DNA of 64,000 nt, taken from NCBI GenBank assembly GCA_965229605.1, contig OZ245892.1, positions 2,542,001-2,606,000 on the forward strand, written 5' to 3'. The stretch's first letter is position 1. Every line of letters starts with the position of its first letter. This document shows, piece by piece, positions 51,994 through 63,030 of the stretch. The notes under the pieces are model-generated. The model did not search any database. It was not told the DNA's origin and was given only the letters and a program-made list of their open reading frames with translations. The position numbers were made by a program, and so were the translations under genes. Source of the stretch: G965229605 sp965229605 (GTDB lineage Bacteria > Pseudomonadota > Alphaproteobacteria > CBDDJK01).

Positions 51994-52788
51994 ATGGACG
52001 CTCAAACCCCCGTTGACAGCCTTGGCTATGGCATTTTTGTGCGCAGTGCCATCCTGTCTATTGTTGCCCAGGCTTTGAAGCAGGCTGAATTGCATGGATT
52101 GCCGGGCGAGCATCATTTTTACATCACCTTTGCCACGCAGGTCGAAGGCGTGATGATTCCTGATTCATTGCGTGATCGCCATCCGGACCAGATGACGATT
52201 GTCATTCAGCATCAATATTGGGATTTGCGGGTTGAGGAGGCTGGTTTTCACGTTGGGTTGAGCTTTGATGGCCAGCCGCAGACTCTTTATATTCCTTTTC
52301 AGGCGATTGTTTCTTTTGCGGACCCGTCGGTTCATTTTGGCCTGAGTGTCCCGGCCCCGGCCCTTTATGAGGGAGAAAGCGGTTCCGGGATAAATACGCC
52401 CGATATAAATACGTCACGGATGAAGGCGACTTCGCAACCTGAGACACGAGCCGATGAGAAAATGGCCGAGCAACCGGCTTTATTTGTTCTTTCGGATGAT
52501 ATGCCGCCGCGCCAGGGGAAGGTGCCAACGCCGCTTTCGCGTGCTTCCAGCCAGAAGCAGAAGGATGAAGTCAAGAAAAAGCCGGGCAGTGGTAAAAGCA
52601 ATAAGCCCTTAACGCATCCGGCAGTGACGCATCCGGCAGCCAGCGATCAAAAACCGGCGAAGGATGCGAAAGAGGCCCCAATGAAACAGGACAAGACAAA
52701 ACAGATCAAGAAAACAGGTGCAAAAAAGGAACCGCCTAAAGAGAAGACAGGTAACGTGCTTAGAATGGATCAGTTTCGAAAGAAATAA
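51994..52788 (+). CDS. sspB: ClpXP adaptor SspB
   Basis: A 264-residue protein. The N-terminal about 120 residues carry the alphaproteobacterial SspB fold: LGYGIFVRSAILSIVAQALKQAE, HHFYITFATQVEGVMIPDSLRDR, MTIVIQHQYWDLRVEE and TLYIPFQAIVSFADPSV. SspB delivers ssrA-tagged proteins to ClpXP. A long low-complexity Lys/Pro-rich linker ends with VLRMDQFRKK, a ClpX-binding tail. Confidence 0.92.
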   Translation: MDAQTPVDSLGYGIFVRSAILSIVAQALKQAELHGLPGEHHFYITFATQVEGVMIPDSLRDRHPDQMTIVIQHQYWDLRVEEAGFHVGLSFDGQPQTLYIPFQAIVSFADPSVHFGLSVPAPALYEGESGSGINTPDINTSRMKATSQPETRADEKMAEQPALFVLSDDMPPRQGKVPTPLSRASSQKQKDEVKKKPGSGKSNKPLTHPAVTHPAASDQKPAKDAKEAPMKQDKTKQIKKTGAKKEPPKEKTGNVLRMDQFRKK

Positions 52789-52821
52789 CCGCCATGATCA
52801 TCTTGATGAAAAGAGACTCCG

Positions 52822-54467
<1,646 letters not shown>

Positions 54468-54468
<1 letters not shown>

Positions 54469-55376
54469 TGCAGCCGATTGAAGCCGTCCCAACCCTGACA
54501 CGGGTCATCAATTATATCAAAGACCGCTGGGTGATGATCCTCCAGCTGATGGGTCCGGCGATTGTTCTCTCGGCCCTGCTGGAAGGGCTGATCGGACCCT
54601 ATCTGTTCAAACAATCGGTTGAAAAAGCTACGCAAATGCGCGCCGATATGAAACTGTTCAACGACCAGCAGCTTGGCAAACAGCTTGATGCCCCAACAGG
54701 CGACCTCTCTGGCCCCATTCAGATTGAAGCCTTCTGGAGCAACAACTTCTTTGAGCTGGAAAATATCCTGTTCAGCCTCTTCCTCTTCTATCTTTTTATT
54801 TGTTTTCAAACCGCTGTCGTTGGTCGCTACTTCAATGTCTATCCAGCCGCAACCCCGCTTTATCGCTATTATATGCCGCACCGCAACCAGCTCTTCTTCC
54901 TGGGCGCAACCCTGGTGCAGTTCGTCCTTACCGCGCTGCCTATCCTGCTCGGATTCGGAATCGCCATGATCGGACTGCCCGTCATGGCCGCCTTTATCAT
55001 CCTCGCCGCCCTGCCGTTCGGAGTCATCATCTATTTCCGACTCTTCCTGATGTTGCCCTCCGCCGCACTCGGCGTGTGGATGAGCCCGCGCCAAGCCTGG
55101 CGGCAAAGTGCCGCCAAAGGCTACCTCGGCACCCTGTTCACCGGAATGCTCTTCCTGCTCGCTATTTCCGTTTGTATGCTGGCCCTGACCGTCGTCCCGC
55201 TAAGCCGCTTTATGGAGACTTTTGGCTCCGACTCGCTGCTGTCTTCAATGAGCTTCCACCTGCTGATGGGACTCTGGCAAGGCGTGCTGAATTATCTAAG
55301 CAGTGCCTTTTTCGTCCTGCTGGCCTGTCACCTTTTTCAGCATATCAACCGCACCGATATTCATGTCGGCGACTAA
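54468..55376 (+). CDS. Polytopic membrane protein, unknown function
   Basis: A 302-residue protein with six or so helices: MILQLMGPAIVLSALLEGLIG, IQIEAFWSNNFFELENILFSLFLFYLFICF, FFLGATLVQFVLTALPILLGFGIAMIGLP, FIILAALPFGVIIYFRLFL and others. No catalytic motif is seen. It may be a small transporter or a membrane adaptor. ATG 54468 overlaps the fumarase stop by one base. A longer frame start at 54453 is rejected. Confidence 0.75.
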
Positions 55377-55382
55377 AAGGGC

Positions 55383-55652
55383 CTAGCGATAAACAGCGCG
55401 CCGGTGCCCGATGCGGATAGCAATAACAAGCATCTTCTGATCCTGTATCTCACAGATAATGCGATAATCACCAACCCGGTATTTCCAGTAATTCCCTAAT
55501 TCAGACCCTGCCAATGGCTCCCCGATCTGGCGGGGATGGTCAAGACGCGTAACCCGCTCGGCAAGAAAGCGTGTTATGCGAAAGGCCGTCTTTTTATCTA
55601 TTTTAGAAAGGTCTTTCTTCGCCCGATCAGAGATTTTTGTCTGATAAGCCAA
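55383..55652 (-). CDS. relE: RelE/ParE-family toxin
   Basis: An 89-residue toxin of the RelE type: AKKDLSKIDKKTAFRITRFL, then GSELGNYWKYRVGDYRIICEIQDQKMLVIAIRIGHRRAVYR, whose YRIICEI and GHRxxVY blocks are typical. It would cleave mRNA in the ribosomal A site. The start TTG 55652 overlaps the antitoxin end by 26 bases, as usual for such pairs. Confidence 0.92.
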   Translation of the reverse strand: MAYQTKISDRAKKDLSKIDKKTAFRITRFLAERVTRLDHPRQIGEPLAGSELGNYWKYRVGDYRIICEIQDQKMLVIAIRIGHRRAVYR

Positions 55653-55860
55653 GGTCGCGTTCCACCGCTTCTATTGTATGCAATTTCTCACGCCCCTCCC
55701 GAATCGCGCGGCTGGTCTGTTCAGCGATAGCGTAATCCTCCAGATCGCCGATATATTCCATGATCGCCTTGCGGGCGTGATAGCTTTTGCTCTGCCCGGT
55801 CTTTTCAGCCAGAGCCGTCAACCGGTCTTCCAGTTCCTGGGGCAAACGAAGTGCCAGCAT
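55627..55860 (-). CDS. CopG/RelB-like antitoxin
   Basis: A 77-residue antitoxin. The N-terminal ribbon-helix-helix is LALRLPQELEDRLTALAEKTGQSKSYHARKAIMEYI, with a helical tail (ERDLGLSDKNL) that masks the toxin. It probably represses the operon. The pair lies immediately downstream of infC in the same direction, so it could be read through from that transcript. Confidence 0.92.
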   Translation of the reverse strand: MLALRLPQELEDRLTALAEKTGQSKSYHARKAIMEYIGDLEDYAIAEQTSRAIREGREKLHTIEAVERDLGLSDKNL

Positions 55861-55882
55861 CTCTCATCTCCTGCAAAAAGGT

Positions 55883-56422
55883 TTACTTGCTGGGGGCGAC
55901 CACCATGATCATCTGACGGCCTTCCATATTGGGATTCTGCTCAACTTTGGCCATATCGGTTAAATCAGTTTTAATCCGTGCCAAAAGCTCGCTGCCAATT
56001 TCCTGATGCGCCATTTCACGGCCCCGAAAGCGCATCGTCACCTTCACCTTGTCGCCTTCACCAAGGAACTTGCGGACCTGACGCATTTTGACCTCATAAT
56101 CATGCTGCTCAATATTAGGCCGAAACTTGACTTCCTTGACATCAATGGTTTTTTGCTTTTTACGCGCTTCGTTGCGGCGTTTCTGCTGTTCGTATTTATA
56201 TTTCCCGAAATCAAGGATTTTACACACAGGCGGGTCGGTGTGCGGGGAAATTTCAACAAGGTCGAGGTCGGCTTCTTCAGCCATACGACGTCCTGTTTCA
56301 ATAGAGACAACCCCGTGATTATCGCCTTGCGCGCCAATAAGGCGGATATTTTCAACAGCGATTTCTTCGTTTATGCGTGGTCCGTCACGGCGCGGAGCAG
56401 GCTGTTCAACTGGTCTTCGTAT
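55883..56422 (-). CDS. infC: Translation initiation factor IF-3, non-AUG start
   Basis: A 179-residue IF-3 that keeps the initiator tRNA honest on the 30S subunit. The N-domain is PRINEEIAVENIRLIGAQGDNHGVV...EEADLDLVEI. The C-domain has PPVCKILDFGKYKYE, KEVKFRPNIEQHDYEVKMRQVRKFLGEGDKVKVTMRFRGREM. The first 46 residues precede the only ATG (56284). They are clearly part of the fold, so the true start is ATA 56422, which has GAGGAG 7 bases upstream. A rare AUU/AUA/AUC start is the known autoregulation device of infC. It follows thrS by 40 bases. Confidence 0.93.
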   Translation of the reverse strand: MRRPVEQPAPRRDGPRINEEIAVENIRLIGAQGDNHGVVSIETGRRMAEEADLDLVEISPHTDPPVCKILDFGKYKYEQQKRRNEARKKQKTIDVKEVKFRPNIEQHDYEVKMRQVRKFLGEGDKVKVTMRFRGREMAHQEIGSELLARIKTDLTDMAKVEQNPNMEGRQMIMVVAPSK

Positions 56423-56462
56423 ATTTATTCTCCTCTATAAATATTGTTTTGGCAAAAGAGCA

Positions 56463-58469
56463 TCAGGAGACCTGTCCTGACATTTGGGCGGGGTTTCTAG
56501 CTTTTGTTTGCAGAATTGCAAGCACTTCGTCAAGAGGCAGGGTGGTTCCGGCCTCTTTTTTCCCGAGCTGGCGCAGGCTGACGGTGCGGTTTTCAGCTTC
56601 GCGCATTCCGATAACGAGGAGGGCGGGGACGAGGGCATTTGAGTGTTCGCGAACTTTATAATTGATTTTTTCATTGCGCAGGTCGAGGTCTACGCGCAGC
56701 CCGGCGGCTTCGCAGCTTTTGGCGACTTCTCTGGCATAGTCATCAGCCCCGGAGACGATGGTGGCGACCACCGCCTGGATTGGGGCCAGCCAGAGCGGGA
56801 AGCGTCCGGCATATTGTTCGATCAGGATACCGATAAACCGTTCAAAGGAGCCAAGGATGGCGCGATGGAGCATGACCGGGCGGTGGCGATTGCCATCGGC
56901 CCCGGTATAGAGTGCATCCAGCCGGTCGGGCAGGACAAAATCGACTTGCAAGGTGCCACATTGCCAGTCCCGACCAATTGCATCGCGCAGGACAAATTCC
57001 AGCTTGGGTCCGTAAAAGGCCCCTTCCCCGGGATTGAGGGTCATCTCGACCCCGGCGGCTTTGGTTGCGTCCATCAAGGCCTTTTCGGCCCGGTCCCAGA
57101 CGTCGTCACTGCCTGCCCGCACCGGAGGCCGGTCTGAAAATTTGATGCGATAGGATTCAAAGCCAAGGTCCTGATAAATCAGACTAAGCAGGGAGATAAA
57201 GCGGCTGGTTTCGGATTCGATCTGGTCTTCGGAGCAGAAGATATGACCGTCATCCTGGGTAAAGGCACGTACCCGCATTAGCCCGTGCAGGGCCCCGGAA
57301 GGCTCATAGCGGTGGCAAGAGCCAAATTCGGCCATCCGCAAGGGAAGGTCACGGTAACTGCGAATGCCCTGCCGGAAAATCTGGACATGGCCGGGGCAAT
57401 TCATGGGTTTCAAGGCCAGGGTGCGCTGAACAGAGGTCTGTTCTTCGGTCGCTGTTGTTTCCGGCACAACACCATGATCTTTTGCTTCGTCGATTTCAGC
57501 AATAAACATATGTTCGCGGAATTTGTCCCAATGTCCCGAGCGTTCCCAAAGCGCACGGTCAACCAGCTGCGGGGTTTTGACCTCACTATAGCCATTGGTT
57601 TCGAGGCGCATCCGCATATAGCGTTCAAGCTCCCGATAGACCCGCCAGCCTTTTTCATGCCAGAAGACCGAACCTGCGGCTTCTTCCTGCATATGGAAAA
57701 GACCAAGCTGGCGGCCAATTTTGCGGTGATCGCGGGCTTCGGCTTCCTCCACCCGCTTGAGATAGGCGTTCAGTTCTTTTTCACTGCGCCAGCAGGTGGC
57801 ATAAATCCGTTGAAGCTGCGGGCGGCTGGCATCGCCGCGCCAATAGGCCCCGGCCAGTTTGGTCAGTTTAAAGGCGGTCCCCAGCTGCCCGGTGGAGGGC
57901 AAATGCGGTCCCCGGCATAAATCCAGCCACCAGCCCTGGCGATAGATGGTAATCGGTTCATTATCAGGAAGCTCCATGACCCATTCGGCTTTGAACAATT
58001 CACCATTCTGCTGAAAGAAATCGCGGGCCTGTTCGCGGTCCCAGACTTCGCGGGTGATCGGCAAATCCTGTTCAACAATTTCGCGCATTCTTTGTTCAAT
58101 GGCGGCAAAATCATCGGTTGAAAAAGGAGTCTCCCGATAGAAATCATAATAAAGCCCGTTTTCAATCGCCGGGCCAAAAGTGATTTGAGTGCCGGGGAAA
58201 AGTTCCTGCACGGCTTGCGCCAATATATGCGCGCAATCGTGACGGAGAAGCTCCAGGGCTTCTTCCTGATCACGGGTGATGATTGAAAGTTCGGCATCAG
58301 CTTCCAGCGGACGGGTTAAATCCCGGACTTCGCCATTGACGCGGGCAAGCACGGCCTGTTTGGCCAGGCCGGGTCCAATCGCCCGGGCTATTTCAAGCGG
58401 GGTTGTGCCACCTGGATGCTGCCGGGTTGAGCCGTCCGGAAGGGTGATGGTGAGGTCGGTCGCCGCCAT
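56463..58469 (-). CDS. thrS: Threonyl-tRNA synthetase
   Basis: A 668-residue class II synthetase. An N-terminal TGS domain (LTITLPDGSTRQHPGG) and editing domain with HDCAHILAQAVQELFPG precede the catalytic core: motif 2 FGSCHRYEPSGALHGLMRVRAFTQDDGH, the Zn site CPGH in MNCPGHVQIF, and motif 3 MLHRAILGSFERFIGILIE. The C-terminal anticodon domain ends near LDEVLAILQ. The start ATG 58469 has no strong ribosome site. A TTG 58481 is possible. thrS is upstream of infC as in most bacteria. Confidence 0.96.
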   Translation of the reverse strand: MAATDLTITLPDGSTRQHPGGTTPLEIARAIGPGLAKQAVLARVNGEVRDLTRPLEADAELSIITRDQEEALELLRHDCAHILAQAVQELFPGTQITFGPAIENGLYYDFYRETPFSTDDFAAIEQRMREIVEQDLPITREVWDREQARDFFQQNGELFKAEWVMELPDNEPITIYRQGWWLDLCRGPHLPSTGQLGTAFKLTKLAGAYWRGDASRPQLQRIYATCWRSEKELNAYLKRVEEAEARDHRKIGRQLGLFHMQEEAAGSVFWHEKGWRVYRELERYMRMRLETNGYSEVKTPQLVDRALWERSGHWDKFREHMFIAEIDEAKDHGVVPETTATEEQTSVQRTLALKPMNCPGHVQIFRQGIRSYRDLPLRMAEFGSCHRYEPSGALHGLMRVRAFTQDDGHIFCSEDQIESETSRFISLLSLIYQDLGFESYRIKFSDRPPVRAGSDDVWDRAEKALMDATKAAGVEMTLNPGEGAFYGPKLEFVLRDAIGRDWQCGTLQVDFVLPDRLDALYTGADGNRHRPVMLHRAILGSFERFIGILIEQYAGRFPLWLAPIQAVVATIVSGADDYAREVAKSCEAAGLRVDLDLRNEKINYKVREHSNALVPALLVIGMREAENRTVSLRQLGKKEAGTTLPLDEVLAILQTKARNPAQMSGQVS

Positions 58470-58539
58470 AGGGAGAGTCAAACAGGTACTTGGCCTGCCG
58501 CTCTGACAGGCCTTTCACCAACCCGGAAAGGGTGTTGAA

Positions 58540-60234
58540 TTATGCTGCACCTTTGGAAGCGGTCCGGCTTTCCTTGATCAGGTCGGCCCGGACTTTTTCA
58601 ATCAGGTCATCCCAGTGAATCGGATGGGTGCGTTTATAGAGTTTAACGGACGGATACCATGGGCTTGACTGCGGCTTCAAATGCCAGCGCCATTCAGGCG
58701 ACGGGCCAAGCAGCAGCCAGACCGGTTTGCCCATCGCGGCGGCGATATGGGCCTGATAGCTGTCCACGGCAATCACCAGATCAAGATTTTCCATCAAGGC
58801 GGCAACATCAGCCAGATCGCGTGAAATGCCGCCCATATTGGCGATCAGCATATCATGGCCGGTGGTTGACAATTCGCGTTCAGACCCGCCACGTTGCAGC
58901 GAATAAAAGCTGGTATTGGGGGTATCGGCCAGCCGTGCGGCATGGCGTAGAGGCAGGATCCGCCCGGTATCTGGCAGTCTTCTGGAAGCACCGTTCCAGA
59001 TAATCCCGACTTTGAACTTGTCGCTTAATATCCGGGGGGCTTTTGGCGGTTGCAGATAGGGTTCACCAAGCGATTTTGTCACCGATTCAACGCCGAGCAG
59101 CCCGGGCAGGGAAACCAGCGGGCAATGGAGGTTGGGTTCGCCCGGTTTTTCGACATTGGAGGGACGAATCTTGACATCTTTAAAGGCTTCGGATTCGTCG
59201 AACAGACGCGCCGCTTCCGGGGGGACTTCAAAAATGACTTTTGCCCCGGCCTTGGCGACATGCGGCACAAAGCGGGCGAAATGGATCATGTCATTGAATC
59301 CTGAATCAGACCAGACCAGGATGGCTTTATCTTTCAAGGATGAACCGTCCCATTGCGTTTTAAGATCATAGCGCGGCTTGGCATTGGGCAGCGTCCAGCG
59401 TTGCTCCAGCCCGGCAAACCCGGTCTTGAAATCGCCTTTCATCAGATGCAGCAGGCTGCGATTCCACTGGATATCCGGGGACTTCATGCCCAGCAACTCT
59501 GCCCGGCGATAGGCATCAATCGCGGCATCAACATCGCCCATATCCCGCAGGACTCCGGCAAGGCCCATATGCATGGTGGCTTCGCTTGATTGTTGTTCAA
59601 TCGCCCGCTCAAAGGCGTCTTTGGCTTCTTCCAGCCGTCCCAGACGGTGCAAGGCCCCGCCCAGATTAAACCAAATCCCCGGGGCTTCAGGATGCAAACG
59701 CAAGGCCCGCTTGAAACAGCCGACCGAGGCTTCGGTATTGCGGGCCAGCACCATGGCACTGCCCAGATTTCCCCAGCCAGCCGCATGATCCGGGTTTTTC
59801 TTGGTCAAAAGTCGCAGGGTCGAGATCGCTTCTTCCAGATTGCCCGCATTCAACGCCTCGTTGCCCTTGACATAGATTTCCTCATCGCTGAGGTTCATCA
59901 GCTCGACAATTTGCGCACTTCTCTCTTCCATTTCCTTGGCGGCTTGTTCTCTGGTCATGCCGTCAGGACCAGAAACATCGCCAGTCACATTCTCAAGATC
60001 GGGCACATTCTCAAGATCGGGCTCAAAGACCATATCCTTCGCAGCATCGCTTTCCGCAGCCTTCTTCGCAGGGGCTTTAGCCGTATTTTTTGCAGGTGCT
60101 GCTACAACCTGAGCCGCACCCGGATTCGGGTTATTTTCTGTTTTTGCCACTTTGTTCCCCTTTTCTGACAGATTCTCGGACTGATCGACAGAAAGTGTAT
60201 CCATTTCAAGTGTGTCTGACGCGTCATTACTCAT
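58540..60234 (-). CDS. TPR protein with C-terminal glycosyltransferase-like domain, paralogue 2
   Basis: A 564-residue paralogue of 3095-4819. After an acidic, Ala/Lys-rich N-terminus with a duplicated VPDLENV, TPR units follow (AISTLRLLTKKNPDHAAGWGNLGSAMVLA..., LRLHPEAPGIWFNLGGALHRLGRLEEAKDAFERAIEQQ). The C-terminal half has VWSDSGFNDMIHFARFVP and DLVIAVDSYQAHIAAAMGKPVWLLL, the donor-site-like loop with DSYQAHIAAAMG. It is presumably a glycan transferase or scaffold; the substrate is unknown. ATG 60234 is used. Confidence 0.8.
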   Translation of the reverse strand: MSNDASDTLEMDTLSVDQSENLSEKGNKVAKTENNPNPGAAQVVAAPAKNTAKAPAKKAAESDAAKDMVFEPDLENVPDLENVTGDVSGPDGMTREQAAKEMEERSAQIVELMNLSDEEIYVKGNEALNAGNLEEAISTLRLLTKKNPDHAAGWGNLGSAMVLARNTEASVGCFKRALRLHPEAPGIWFNLGGALHRLGRLEEAKDAFERAIEQQSSEATMHMGLAGVLRDMGDVDAAIDAYRRAELLGMKSPDIQWNRSLLHLMKGDFKTGFAGLEQRWTLPNAKPRYDLKTQWDGSSLKDKAILVWSDSGFNDMIHFARFVPHVAKAGAKVIFEVPPEAARLFDESEAFKDVKIRPSNVEKPGEPNLHCPLVSLPGLLGVESVTKSLGEPYLQPPKAPRILSDKFKVGIIWNGASRRLPDTGRILPLRHAARLADTPNTSFYSLQRGGSERELSTTGHDMLIANMGGISRDLADVAALMENLDLVIAVDSYQAHIAAAMGKPVWLLLGPSPEWRWHLKPQSSPWYPSVKLYKRTHPIHWDDLIEKVRADLIKESRTASKGAA

Positions 60235-60416
60235 CAAAATACCCCTTAAAAGTCATGCGTAAACGGGATGCATTGTATAGTTTCGCTGATTCGCGTTGTT
60301 TTGTCTATACAAAATTTCCACATATCCATATTTTACAGACCTTTATAAAAAGCAGGTTTTACAGAGCCATACAAAAAACGTGCCAAGTCAAAGAAGTGCT
60401 TACTTAAATCAAGCGG

Positions 60417-60442
60417 GAAAATCTGTGAAGAACATCACAGAT
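60417..60442 (-). terminator. Rho-independent terminator of gyrB
   Basis: ATCTGTGA (60421-60428) and TCACAGAT (60435-60442) form an 8-bp stem with a 6-base loop. The minus strand continues with T residues. The stem touches the gyrB stop codon. Confidence 0.65.
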
Positions 60443-62880
60443 CAGGTGTCCAGATTTGCCACCTTCAAGGCATTTTCAGTGATAAAGTTGCGGCGCGGCT
60501 CCACCAGGTCTCCCATCAAGGTTGAAAAAATCTGATCAGCATCATCCTCATGGTCAATCCGCACCTGTAACAGCACCCGGTCATCCGGGTTTAACGTTGT
60601 CTCCCACAGCTGGTCGGGGTTCATCTCGCCAAGGCCTTTATAGCGTTGGACCGACAGGCCCTTGCGCCCCTGAACCGAAACAAGATCAATCAGTTCACGC
60701 GGGCCCGACACCGGATAGACATCATCCTTGATGCGAAGCTTTGCCTGTCCGTGATGATAGGCAGGCTGCAAATGCTCCGCCAGCCGGTCAAGCCGCCGGG
60801 TTTCCTGCGCGCGCAAAAGACCGGCACTGATTGGCACTTCCTCCAGCACCCCGCGCAGGGTGCGCCGGAAAATATAGCCGCCATCCGGCGCAACATCGCC
60901 GTGCCAGCCCTTTTCAAACTCGCCCGCCTGGGCATCCAGCACCCGGGCAATGAAATCAGCGGCAGCCTTGCCTTTTTCAGGATCAGCAATCACATCAGCC
61001 CCCAAGGCCCCAAAAATCGCCAGTTGCTCAAGAATGGCAAGCTGGTTGGGACTGCGGCCTAAATGATCCAGATAGCGGCTCGCCTGGCGGGCCTGATCGA
61101 CCAGCTGCTCCAGATCAGACCCGGCACGCTCCCGCCCGTCTGCATCCTGCAACACCGCATCTGCCAGCACATTGTCCGTCAAAAATTTCTCCAGCTCGCT
61201 GTCATTCTTTAAATAGCGCAGGTTTTTCTCCCCGCGCTTGACCAGATAAAGCGGCGGCTGGGCAATATAAACATGACCCAGACGCAGCAGGTCCGGCATC
61301 TGGCGATAAAAGAAGGTCAGCAAAAGGGCGCGGATATGGCTGCCATCCACATCAGCGTCCGTCATAATCACAATCTTGTGATAGCGCAATTTCGCCGGGT
61401 CAAACTCCTCCTTGCCAATGCCGGTCCCCAGCGCAGTGATGATCGTCCCCACCTCGGCAGAAGACAGCATTTTATCAAAACGCGCACGCTCGACATTCAA
61501 AATCTTGCCCTTTAATGGCAGAATAGCTTGAAACTTCCGGTCCCGGCCCTGTTTGGCCGATCCGCCTGCCGAATCCCCCTCGACAATAAAAAGCTCCGAA
61601 CGCGCCGGATCGCGCTCCTGACAATCCGCCAGCTTGCCCGGCAAAGAAGAAATATCAAGCGCACCCTTACGACGCGTCAACTCCCGGGCCTTGCGCGCCG
61701 CCTCCCGGGCAGAAGCCGCCTCAATCGCTTTCTGGACAATCTTCTTCGCCTCGGCCGGATGTTCCTCCATCCACTCACCCAGCTTCTCGCTAACCAGCGA
61801 CTCAACAACCGGACGCACCTCCGATGAAACCAGCTTGTCCTTGGTCTGGCTTGAAAACTTCGGGTCCGGCACCTTGATCGATAACACACACGATAAACCT
61901 TCGCGCGCATCATCGCCGCTTAAAGTCGTTTTTTCCTTGCGCGCCGTCACCAGATTGGCTGCATAGCCATTGATCTGGCGAGTCAGGGCCCCGCGAAATC
62001 CGGCCAGATGCGTCCCGCCATCGCGCTGCGGGATATTATTGGTAAAACAAAGCATGGTTTCATGATAGGAATCCGTCCATTCCAGCGCACAATCAACCGT
62101 CAGTCCATCGCGCTCTGCCATAATATGAATGGGCGGCGCATGAAGCGGGGTGCGCGAACGGTCCAGCCATTCAACATAGGCCACGACCCCGCCATCATAA
62201 AAAAGATCAGCCGTTACCGGCTCAGCCTTGCGGGCATCGGTCAGCACAATCCGCACGCCTGAATTTAAAAAGGCCAGCTCGCGTAAACGGTGCTCCAGAA
62301 CATTATAGTCAAATTCTGTGCGGCTGAAGGTCTCGCTGGAGGGTAAAAAGGTAATTTCTGTCCCGGTTTCTTCTCCATCAACCTTGCCAGTTACCTCAAG
62401 CGGGTTTTCCGCGACACCATTGGCAAAGCGCATACGATGGATATCCCCGGCCCGGCGGATGGTCAGAATCAGCCACGAAGACAGCGCATTCACCACCGAT
62501 ACCCCGACCCCGTGCAGCCCGCCCGACACTTTATAGCTGTTCTGGTCAAACTTCCCGCCCGCATGAAGCTGCGTCATAATGACCTCGGCGGCAGAAATGC
62601 CTTCCTCGGCATGAATATCGGTGGGAATACCGCGCCCGTTATCGGTGACAGTTACCGACCCATCGCCGTTTAAAATAACCTCTACCCGGTCGCAATGCCC
62701 GGCCAGAGCCTCGTCAATCGCATTGTCGACCACCTCATAAACCATATGATGCAAGCCGGTGCCGTCATCGGTATCGCCGATATACATGCCCGGACGCTTG
62801 CGCACAGCCTCCAGCCCGCGCAAGACCTTGATCGAATCCGCCCCGTAATCCGGGTCATCCAGTTTGGCTGTTTGGCTCAT
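60442..62880 (-). CDS. gyrB: DNA gyrase subunit B
   Basis: The 812-residue ATPase subunit of gyrase. The N-terminal GHKL domain has VLRGLEAVRKRPGMYIGDTDD, EVVDNAIDEALAG and GLHGVGVSVVNALS. The Toprim domain has FIVEGDSAGGSAKQGRDR and MTDADVDGSHI, and the C-terminus has QRYKGLGEMNPDQLWETT. An ORF start at 62928 is possible, but ATG 62880 begins at the family N-terminus MSQTAK. A hydrophilic insertion of modest length lies in the second half. recF and dnaN are not nearby. Confidence 0.96.
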   Translation of the reverse strand: MSQTAKLDDPDYGADSIKVLRGLEAVRKRPGMYIGDTDDGTGLHHMVYEVVDNAIDEALAGHCDRVEVILNGDGSVTVTDNGRGIPTDIHAEEGISAAEVIMTQLHAGGKFDQNSYKVSGGLHGVGVSVVNALSSWLILTIRRAGDIHRMRFANGVAENPLEVTGKVDGEETGTEITFLPSSETFSRTEFDYNVLEHRLRELAFLNSGVRIVLTDARKAEPVTADLFYDGGVVAYVEWLDRSRTPLHAPPIHIMAERDGLTVDCALEWTDSYHETMLCFTNNIPQRDGGTHLAGFRGALTRQINGYAANLVTARKEKTTLSGDDAREGLSCVLSIKVPDPKFSSQTKDKLVSSEVRPVVESLVSEKLGEWMEEHPAEAKKIVQKAIEAASAREAARKARELTRRKGALDISSLPGKLADCQERDPARSELFIVEGDSAGGSAKQGRDRKFQAILPLKGKILNVERARFDKMLSSAEVGTIITALGTGIGKEEFDPAKLRYHKIVIMTDADVDGSHIRALLLTFFYRQMPDLLRLGHVYIAQPPLYLVKRGEKNLRYLKNDSELEKFLTDNVLADAVLQDADGRERAGSDLEQLVDQARQASRYLDHLGRSPNQLAILEQLAIFGALGADVIADPEKGKAAADFIARVLDAQAGEFEKGWHGDVAPDGGYIFRRTLRGVLEEVPISAGLLRAQETRRLDRLAEHLQPAYHHGQAKLRIKDDVYPVSGPRELIDLVSVQGRKGLSVQRYKGLGEMNPDQLWETTLNPDDRVLLQVRIDHEDDADQIFSTLMGDLVEPRRNFITENALKVANLDT

Positions 62881-63030
62881 ATTTGCGCTTTTTCTCTCTG
62901 CAGCAGAGAATAGGGGGTGGAAGAACAAGGCTTGCCAGAATATTTACGTGCCACAGTGAAAGGGTGAATCGCGCCCTCTTGTCAAGCTTGGTGGTTCTAG
63001 TTGCGCCCACGTTTTAATCGCGGCTGGCTT

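Noticed and set aside
56284..56286. ATG as the infC start
   Set aside because: It would remove 46 conserved residues of the N-domain.
57285..57920. 211-residue plus-strand ORF inside thrS
   Set aside because: Antisense shadow caused by codon bias in a confident synthetase gene.
59985..60025. Tandem duplication in the TPR paralogue N-terminus as a regulatory repeat
   Set aside because: Two 18-base units encode a duplicated VPDLENV in a low-complexity segment; no sign of regulation.
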